Under the pieces are notes generated by a model. That model saw nothing but the letters and a program-made list of their open reading frames with translations, made no database searches and had not been told where the DNA came from. Shown here in pieces: positions 6,592 to 10,883 of a stretch of DNA of 10,883 nucleotides. Positions within the stretch are counted from its first letter, which is position 1; the number at the start of each line of letters is the position of its first letter. Origin of the DNA: an uncultured Lachnospiraceae bacterium (GTDB lineage: Bacteria > Bacillota > Clostridia > Lachnospirales > Lachnospiraceae); contig CAJOLO010000040.1 of the NCBI GenBank assembly GCA_905235345.1, positions 1 to 10,883 on the forward strand, read 5' to 3'. Position numbers and translations under genes: made by a program.

Positions 6592-6700
6592 ATATAGTTT
6601 GCGATTTGTTTTGACTACAAGAATGGATATGTATGGTTGATAATACATATAGAGAGTCCTGACTATTTTAATGCAGATATTTTAACAGATTAAACTATAT
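6592..6700 (+). repeat. Inverted repeats in the yicC leader, possible folded 5' UTR
   Basis: ATATAGTTT (6592-6600) pairs perfectly with AAACTATAT (6692-6700). Nested inside is a perfect 8-bp hairpin, ATATGTAT (6627-6634) with ATACATAT (6643-6650) and an 8-base loop. Both stems are AT-rich and so weak, and I recognise no known riboswitch core. The outer stem ends about 15 bases before the yicC Shine-Dalgarno sequence. Confidence 0.35.
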
Positions 6701-6714
6701 GATCAGAAAGAAGC

Positions 6715-6719
6715 AGGTG
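6715..6719 (+). promoter_or_regulatory. Ribosome binding site for the yicC TTG start
   Basis: AGGTG lies 5 bases before the TTG at 6725 and matches the downstream part of the Shine-Dalgarno consensus. The TTG start gives the family-typical MIKSMTGFGR; the next in-frame ATG (6737) would remove four conserved residues. Confidence 0.6.
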
Positions 6720-6724
6720 TTGGT

Positions 6725-7603
6725 TTGATTAAGAGTATGACAGGCTTTGGACGTTCGGAGAGCGTTACAAAGGAACGTAAGATTGTTGTTGAGATGAAGT
6801 CGGTTAATCACAGGTATTGTGATTTGAATATTAAGATGCCCAGAAAGTTCAATGCTTTTGAGGCAGATATGAGGAATCATCTAAAGAAGTATATAGGAAG
6901 AGGTAAGGTTGATATATTTATTACCTATGAGGATTATACTAAGAGCAACGTGTATGTGAAGTATAATTCAGAGATTGCCGGGGAATATGTTGACCATATT
7001 AAAGAGATTGGTGAGGAATTCTCAATTTCTTCCGATATTAATGCGGCAATGCTTTCCAGATATCCGGAAGTTTTTACCTTGGAAGAGAAGTCAGAGGTGG
7101 ATGAAGAACTCTGGGATGATTTTGTGAAGGTGTTAGATGAAGCAACAGAGCAGTTTGTGGATTCAAGAATCCGGGAGGGCGAAGCATTAAAGAAAGATTT
7201 GACAGAAAAGCTTAACGGCATGCTTGAAATGGTTGATTTTATTGAGAATACATCACCTTCCCTGGTTGAAAGCTACAGAGAGAGACTGGAGAACAAGGTT
7301 AAGGAATTGCTTGACGGTGCTGCGATTGATGAGAACCGAATTGCTGCCGAAGTTGTCATTTATGCAGATAAGATATGTGTAGACGAAGAGACGGTAAGGC
7401 TTAGAAGTCATATCGAGAACACTTTATCTATATTAGAACAGGGTGATAATGTAGGGCGTAAGCTTGATTTTGTTGCACAGGAGATGAACAGAGAAGCCAA
7501 TACAATATTGTCTAAGGCGGACAGCCTTGATATCTCCAATAAGGCAATAGATCTAAAGACAGAAATCGAGAAGGTCAGAGAACAGATACAGAACATTGAG
7601 TAG
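6725..7603 (+). CDS. yicC: YicC/YloC family endoribonuclease
   Basis: Members of this family are endoribonucleases: E. coli YicC and Bacillus YloC have been shown to cleave RNA. The protein is 292 aa, the usual length. It starts at a TTG with the signature MIKSMTGFGRSE, has the YicC N-terminal domain to about residue 155, and ends with the conserved DUF1732 block (GRKLDFVAQEMNREANTI and EKVREQIQNIE). The stretch between is strongly helical and rich in Glu. It is the first gene of the cluster that leads to gmk and rpoZ, a very common neighbourhood in Firmicutes. In Bacillus remA follows it; here gmk follows after only 31 bases and no remA is present. The physiological RNA targets in this organism are unknown. 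Confidence 0.94.
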   Translation: MIKSMTGFGRSESVTKERKIVVEMKSVNHRYCDLNIKMPRKFNAFEADMRNHLKKYIGRGKVDIFITYEDYTKSNVYVKYNSEIAGEYVDHIKEIGEEFSISSDINAAMLSRYPEVFTLEEKSEVDEELWDDFVKVLDEATEQFVDSRIREGEALKKDLTEKLNGMLEMVDFIENTSPSLVESYRERLENKVKELLDGAAIDENRIAAEVVIYADKICVDEETVRLRSHIENTLSILEQGDNVGRKLDFVAQEMNREANTILSKADSLDISNKAIDLKTEIEKVREQIQNIE

Positions 7604-7634
7604 AAATATAGAATAATATCTAGAGGGTGAACAT

Positions 7635-8267
7635 ATGAATAAGAGTGGTATGTTGATCGTAATTTCCGGATTTTCCGGCGTTGGCAAGGGTACGGTGGTT
7701 AAGAAGCTGGTGGAGAGATATGATTACAGTCTGTCCGTTTCGGCAACTACAAGGGCACCGCGACCTGGAGAGACCGATGGAGTAGATTATCATTTTAAGA
7801 CTGTGAAGGAATTTCAGAATCTCATAGATTATAACGGTTTCATAGAATGGGCACAGTATGTTGAGAACTATTATGGAACACCTAAGAAGTTTGTTGAAGA
7901 TGAGCTTGCAAAGGGCAATAATGTTATACTTGAGATAGAAGTTCAGGGTGCTATGCATATTAAGGAGCAATATCCGGATGCAGTGCTCATATTTATCACA
8001 GCTCCTAATGCACAGACACTTAAGGAGCGTCTTGAGGGCAGAGGCACAGAGGACGCAAAGGTCATTTCAAAGAGATTAAAACGTGCATTTGAGGAAACGG
8101 ATGACATGGTGCAGTATGATTATCTGGTTGTCAATGATGATATTGATGTATGTGTAGATGACATACATTCTGTAATTCAGGCGGAGAGTTTCAAGACTTC
8201 ACGTAATGCCGAATATACGGATAATATGAAGTTTGAATTGGAAGTTATCCGGAAGACGTATAATTAA
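7635..8267 (+). CDS. gmk: Guanylate kinase
   Basis: Guanylate kinase converts GMP and ATP to GDP and ADP, an essential step toward GTP, dGTP and (p)ppGpp. The protein is 210 aa, typical for the family. It has the P-loop GFSGVGKGT (residues 12-20, Lys18), the GMP-binding segment SATTRAPRPGE just after residue 35, the conserved DYHF, and the lid-region arginines in ERLEGRGTE and SKRLKRA. GAGGGTG lies 5 bases before the ATG. It follows yicC by 31 bases and shares its transcript. The coding region ends with two stops in a row (TAATAA). The product is cytoplasmic; nothing in it is unusual. Confidence 0.98.
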   Translation: MNKSGMLIVISGFSGVGKGTVVKKLVERYDYSLSVSATTRAPRPGETDGVDYHFKTVKEFQNLIDYNGFIEWAQYVENYYGTPKKFVEDELAKGNNVILEIEVQGAMHIKEQYPDAVLIFITAPNAQTLKERLEGRGTEDAKVISKRLKRAFEETDDMVQYDYLVVNDDIDVCVDDIHSVIQAESFKTSRNAEYTDNMKFELEVIRKTYN

Positions 8268-8281
8268 TAAGAGTGAGTAAT

Positions 8282-8337
8282 ACAATTGCACAGCATGGAT
8301 ATGTAATAACAATAATCAGTTTATGTATGGCAATTGT
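8282..8337 (+). repeat. 8-base inverted repeat in the gmk-rpoZ gap
   Basis: ACAATTGC (8282-8289) and GCAATTGT (8330-8337) are perfectly complementary and 40 bases apart in the 102-base gap. Because CAATTG is itself a palindrome, two chance copies would also look like this. There is no T-run after the second arm, so it is not a terminator. A TATTATAAAT stretch at 8342-8351 could be a -10 for rpoZ but has no good -35. Confidence 0.25.
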
Positions 8338-8369
8338 CAGGTATTATAAATTGAAAGGAGCATTTTATT

Positions 8370-8609
8370 ATGATTCATCCATCTTATACAGATTTGATGG
8401 CAGTTGTTAACAGTGAGGTTGAGCCGGGAGAACAGCCGGTGGTACAGAGCAGATATTCGATCGTGCTCGCTACTGCGAAGCGTGCAAGACAGATAATTGC
8501 CGGAGAGAAGCCGCTTGTATCTGCAACTAATAAGAAACCGTTATCGGTTGCTGTTGACGAGCTTTATCAAGGCAAGGTTAAGATTGTCGGAGATGACGAG
8601 GAAGAATAA
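8370..8609 (+). CDS. rpoZ: RNA polymerase omega subunit
   Basis: Omega binds the beta-prime subunit and helps RNA polymerase assemble and stay stable. The protein is 79 aa, within the small size range of Firmicute omega. It starts MIHPSYTDLM and carries the conserved core SRYSIVLATAKRARQI (residues about 27-42), then KPLSVAVDEL and an acidic tail (GDDEEE). GAAAGGAG lies 9 bases before the ATG. It sits 102 bases after gmk, and a terminator-like hairpin begins 10 bases after its stop. The gmk-rpoZ pairing is widely conserved and supports the call. Confidence 0.96.
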   Translation: MIHPSYTDLMAVVNSEVEPGEQPVVQSRYSIVLATAKRARQIIAGEKPLVSATNKKPLSVAVDELYQGKVKIVGDDEEE

Positions 8610-8794
8610 TGAATGATGGAGCTGTCATTATGACAGCTCTTTTCGATTGTGATTTTCTGATATGTGCACTGTTAGGTTGCACATGCATGTGTATTAAGAA
8701 GATATTAACTGACGCTATAAGATACCCGGAGCGAAGAATCCGTGCGAGAGTCAAAAATATCATTGATTTCATGGAGGATGATTATGAAGCTTGA
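8609..8794 (+). CDS. Doubtful small ORF between rpoZ and murE
   Basis: This 61-codon frame starts one base inside the rpoZ stop (TAATG) and ends 11 bases into murE, a layout that would allow translational coupling to both. A purine-rich GAGGAAG precedes the start, but it also encodes the acidic tail of omega. The product has a hydrophobic, Cys-rich first half (Cys at 14, 19, 24, 26 and 28; LLGC looks a little like a lipobox, but the N-terminus lacks positive charge) and a basic then acidic second half. I recognise no family. The hairpin at 8619-8639 falls within it, which argues that the stretch is noncoding. Confidence 0.2.
   Translation: MNDGAVIMTALFDCDFLICALLGCTCMCIKKILTDAIRYPERRIRARVKNIIDFMEDDYEA
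8619..8643 (+). terminator. Terminator-like hairpin after rpoZ
   Basis: GAGCTGTCA (8619-8627) and TGACAGCTC (8631-8639) form a perfect 9-bp stem with a 3-base TTA loop, followed by TTTT and then C. The short T-run suggests partial termination. It would separate yicC-gmk-rpoZ from murE-priA, which would then need a promoter in 8644-8780; I see no strong one there. A second, weaker hairpin follows (ATGTGCA 8662-8668 with TGCACAT 8678-8684). Confidence 0.65.
8773..8777 (+). promoter_or_regulatory. Ribosome binding site that fixes the murE start
   Basis: GGAGG lies 6 bases before the ATG at 8784. An upstream in-frame ATG at 8742 has no such site and adds 14 residues without similarity to MurE. 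Confidence 0.8.
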
Positions 8795-10355
8795 AAAATT
8801 ATTGGAAAATATTGATTATACACTTGTAAGCGGAAGTCCGGATAAGGAAATCAATTCAGTGGAGAATGATTCGAGAAATATCAAGGAGGGTACGCTTTTT
8901 TTCTGTATTAAGGGTTCTAATTTTGATGGACATAAGTTTGCTTCACAGGCGGTTAATGACGGGGCTTATGCATTGATAGTTGAGGATGATGTGGAAATCA
9001 GTCCGGACAGACTTGTGGCTGATGACGGTGGCAATAGTTCCGATGATATATCAGCATTTAATTCACAGGATGTTGCTGTTATCAGGGTAAAAAGTACCAG
9101 ATATGCGATGGGTGTTATCAGTGCAGCATTTTACGGTAATCCTTCTGATAAGCTTAATGTTATAGGAATTACGGGAACCAAGGGAAAGACCACTACAACT
9201 TACATGATAAAGTCCATGCTTGAGAAAGCGGGGCACAAGACGGGACTTATAGGAACAATAGAAATTATAATCGGTGATAAGATAATCCCTGCAAAGAATA
9301 CCACACCGGAATCAATCGTTATACAGAGATATCTTAAAGAGATGGTGGATAAGGGACTTGACAGTGTTGTTATGGAGGTTTCGTCCCAGGGTCTTATGCT
9401 TTCAAGAGTTTCGGGAATATCTTTTGACTATGGGATATTCACCAATCTCTCTGAGGATCATATCGGACCTAATGAGCACAAGTCCTTTGAGGAATATCTT
9501 GGATGGAAGGCAAAGCTGTTCACATTATGTAAGACGGGAATATTCAATGTTGATGATGAATATGTAGATGATATATTGGATGGTCATACCTGTAAGACTG
9601 TAACCTACGGAATGAAGGAGGGAGCGGATTATCAGGCTAAGAACCTTGATTTATATGAGGATAATGGAGAACTTGGAATAAACTATGAGCTTGACGGAAG
9701 ATATCATGAGAAAGTAAAGGTTAGTCTTCCTGGAGAATTCTCGGTACATAATTCCTTATCGGCAATCGCTGTTGCAAAGGAAATGGGTGTGCCGATGGAC
9801 AATATATTGGAGATATTAACAGATATTCATGTTAAGGGCAGGGTAGAGATGATTCCGGTTTCGGATTCATTTACTCTTATGATTGATTATGCGCATAATG
9901 CAATGAGCCTTGAGAGCATATTAACAACGCTTAGGGCATATAAGCCCAATCGACTTGTCTCGTTGTTTGGATGTGGCGGAAACCGTTCAAAGACAAGACG
10001 TTTTGAGATGGGAGAGGTCTCCGGTAATATAGCTGATCTTACCATTATTACATCAGATAATCCGAGGAATGAGGAGCCGCAGGCGATAATCGATGATATT
10101 AAGACCGGAATAGGAAAGACTTCGGGAAAGTATGTTGAGATAATCGACAGGAAGGAAGCAATCCGATATGCGATAATGAATGCAAAGGAAGGCGATGTTA
10201 TAGTGCTTGCAGGCAAGGGGCACGAGGATTATCAGGAGATTAAGGGAAAGAAGTACCATATGGATGAGCGGGAGCTTATTAAAGAGATATTAGAGGAAGA
10301 GGATGTCACAAAGATTTGCGGATATAATAATAGATATTTCCCACGAGGCAATTGA
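8784..10355 (+). CDS. murE: MurE-type UDP-MurNAc-tripeptide ligase
   Basis: Mur ligases of this type add the third amino acid to UDP-MurNAc-L-Ala-D-Glu using ATP, in the cytoplasmic phase of peptidoglycan synthesis. The protein is 523 aa from the ATG at 8784. The N-terminal domain (about 1-115) holds NDSRNIKEGTLFFCIKG. The ATP loop is GTKGKTTT (131-138). The central domain has MEVSSQG and DHIGPNEH, and Lys242 is the likely carbamylated Lys. The C-terminal domain has DYAHN, FGCGGNR, DNPR (425-428) and GKGHEDYQ. DNPR is the signature for meso-diaminopimelate. GTKGKTT, SSQG and DHIGP.EH are, from memory, more like streptococcal MurE than the usual GTNGKTT, SSHG and DHLD..H. An acidic insertion near residues 70-95 is unusual. 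It occupies the place of coaBC between rpoZ and priA. The genome could hold another murE, so this may be a paralogue; ligase function itself is well supported. Confidence 0.9.
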   Translation: MKLEKLLENIDYTLVSGSPDKEINSVENDSRNIKEGTLFFCIKGSNFDGHKFASQAVNDGAYALIVEDDVEISPDRLVADDGGNSSDDISAFNSQDVAVIRVKSTRYAMGVISAAFYGNPSDKLNVIGITGTKGKTTTTYMIKSMLEKAGHKTGLIGTIEIIIGDKIIPAKNTTPESIVIQRYLKEMVDKGLDSVVMEVSSQGLMLSRVSGISFDYGIFTNLSEDHIGPNEHKSFEEYLGWKAKLFTLCKTGIFNVDDEYVDDILDGHTCKTVTYGMKEGADYQAKNLDLYEDNGELGINYELDGRYHEKVKVSLPGEFSVHNSLSAIAVAKEMGVPMDNILEILTDIHVKGRVEMIPVSDSFTLMIDYAHNAMSLESILTTLRAYKPNRLVSLFGCGGNRSKTRRFEMGEVSGNIADLTIITSDNPRNEEPQAIIDDIKTGIGKTSGKYVEIIDRKEAIRYAIMNAKEGDVIVLAGKGHEDYQEIKGKKYHMDERELIKEILEEEDVTKICGYNNRYFPRGN

Positions 10356-10883
10356 CAGAACATTTCAATATAAGATACCGGAGAGATTAGAGGGGCAGGT
10401 GCACATCGGAATGAGTGTATCTATCCCTTTTGGTCGTGGTAACAGTATGAGAAAGGGATATGTGACCGGGATTTCCGATACGCCCAAGATTGATGAGAGT
10501 AAGCTTAAAGAGATTGCGTCGGTTAGTGATAAAGGTGTTGCGATTGAGGGGTCTTTGATCGAACTTGCCGCGTTTATTAAGGAGACTTACGGTTCGACGA
10601 TGATCAATGCGCTTAAGACAGTCATGCCTATTAAAGACAAAGTCAGGGGACTGGTTAAGAAAGAGGTCAGACTAAAACTAAAGCCGGATGAGATAGAAGA
10701 TGTTAAAAATCAGTATGAGAAGAAGCATGCAAAGGCAAAACTCAGACTTTTAACAGAGCTTTCGGAGGATATTGTAATTCCTTATCAACTGGTTACCGGT
10801 AAACTTAACATTTCATCCCAGACACTTAATGCCATGGTAAAAGAAGGCGTTATAGTGATTGAGGAGGAAGGCTATTACAGGAC
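10303..10883 (+). CDS. priA: Primosomal protein N' (PriA helicase), 5' part only
   Basis: PriA recognises stalled or collapsed replication forks and D-loops and reloads the replicative helicase. The frame is open from the ATG at 10303 to the window end, giving the first 193 residues of a protein normally above 700 aa. The N-terminal 3'-DNA-end-binding domain is clear: DIIIDISHEAIDRTFQYKIP near residues 7-26, then VSIPFGRGN and a GYVTGIS strand. A segment typical of the winged-helix region follows (AAFIKETYGSTMINALKTVMP). The helicase motifs and zinc-binding region lie beyond the window. AGAGG (10292-10296) sits 6 bases before the ATG. The start lies inside murE in another frame, overlapping it by 53 bases, so translation of the two is probably coupled. 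Position after rpoZ and a ligase gene fits the Firmicute cluster order. Confidence 0.93.
   Translation, partial: MSQRFADIIIDISHEAIDRTFQYKIPERLEGQVHIGMSVSIPFGRGNSMRKGYVTGISDTPKIDESKLKEIASVSDKGVAIEGSLIELAAFIKETYGSTMINALKTVMPIKDKVRGLVKKEVRLKLKPDEIEDVKNQYEKKHAKAKLRLLTELSEDIVIPYQLVTGKLNISSQTLNAMVKEGVIVIEEEGYYR

Noticed and set aside
6611..6644. Second promoter in the yicC leader (TTGACT at 6611, GATAAT at 6639)
   Set aside because: The spacing is 22 bases, too long, and the upstream extended -10 is far better.
7620..7970. A 116-codon open frame on the - strand over gmk
   Set aside because: Shadow of guanylate kinase, which is certain on the + strand.
8334..8339. TTGTCA as a -35 for rpoZ
   Set aside because: A -10 at the right distance would fall on the ribosome binding site, where the sequence does not match.

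Overview
The window is AT-rich, with strong Shine-Dalgarno sequences, some TTG and GTG starts, and sporulation genes (spoIVB, spo0A). This points to a Firmicute of class Clostridia. The protein style and the gene set suggest a Lachnospiraceae-like gut or rumen bacterium; that placement is inference. All recognised genes lie on the + strand. Bases 1-128 hold no recognisable gene: only a few codons of possible upstream coding sequence, then the spoIVB leader.

Region 1 (129-3166) is a sporulation-control block. spoIVB encodes the S55 serine protease and keeps its catalytic residues. It is followed, in the place where Bacillus and clostridia usually carry one spo0A, by two tandem spo0A-like genes. 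Both have an excellent Spo0A DNA-binding domain, but both receiver domains are degenerate. In the first the phospho-acceptor Asp is Tyr and the acidic pair, Thr and Lys are also lost. In the second the Asp is kept but the acidic pair and the Lys are lost. This is the most unusual thing in the window. It suggests master regulators working without a standard phosphorelay, perhaps as a pair. The 301-base gap before them (1209-1509) holds a candidate promoter, 0A-box-like sites and a palindrome.

Region 2 (3167-6516) holds glgA (glycogen synthase, behind its own extended -10 promoter) and, 31 bases later, rqcH, which encodes the NFACT ribosome-rescue factor that adds alanine tails to stalled peptides.

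Region 3 (6517-10883) is the housekeeping cluster yicC-gmk-rpoZ-murE-priA, starting from a second extended -10 promoter with a roughly 150-base leader that can fold. It resembles the Bacillus yloC-remA-gmk-rpoZ-coaBC-priA cluster, but remA is missing between yicC and gmk, and a murE-type ligase sits where coaBC would be. A terminator-like hairpin follows rpoZ. murE overlaps the start of priA by 53 bases, and priA runs off the end of the window.

Together the genes cover commitment to sporulation or stationary phase, carbon storage, rescue of stalled ribosomes, nucleotide and RNA metabolism, wall precursor synthesis and replication restart. No rRNA, tRNA, CRISPR array, insertion sequence or phage gene was seen.
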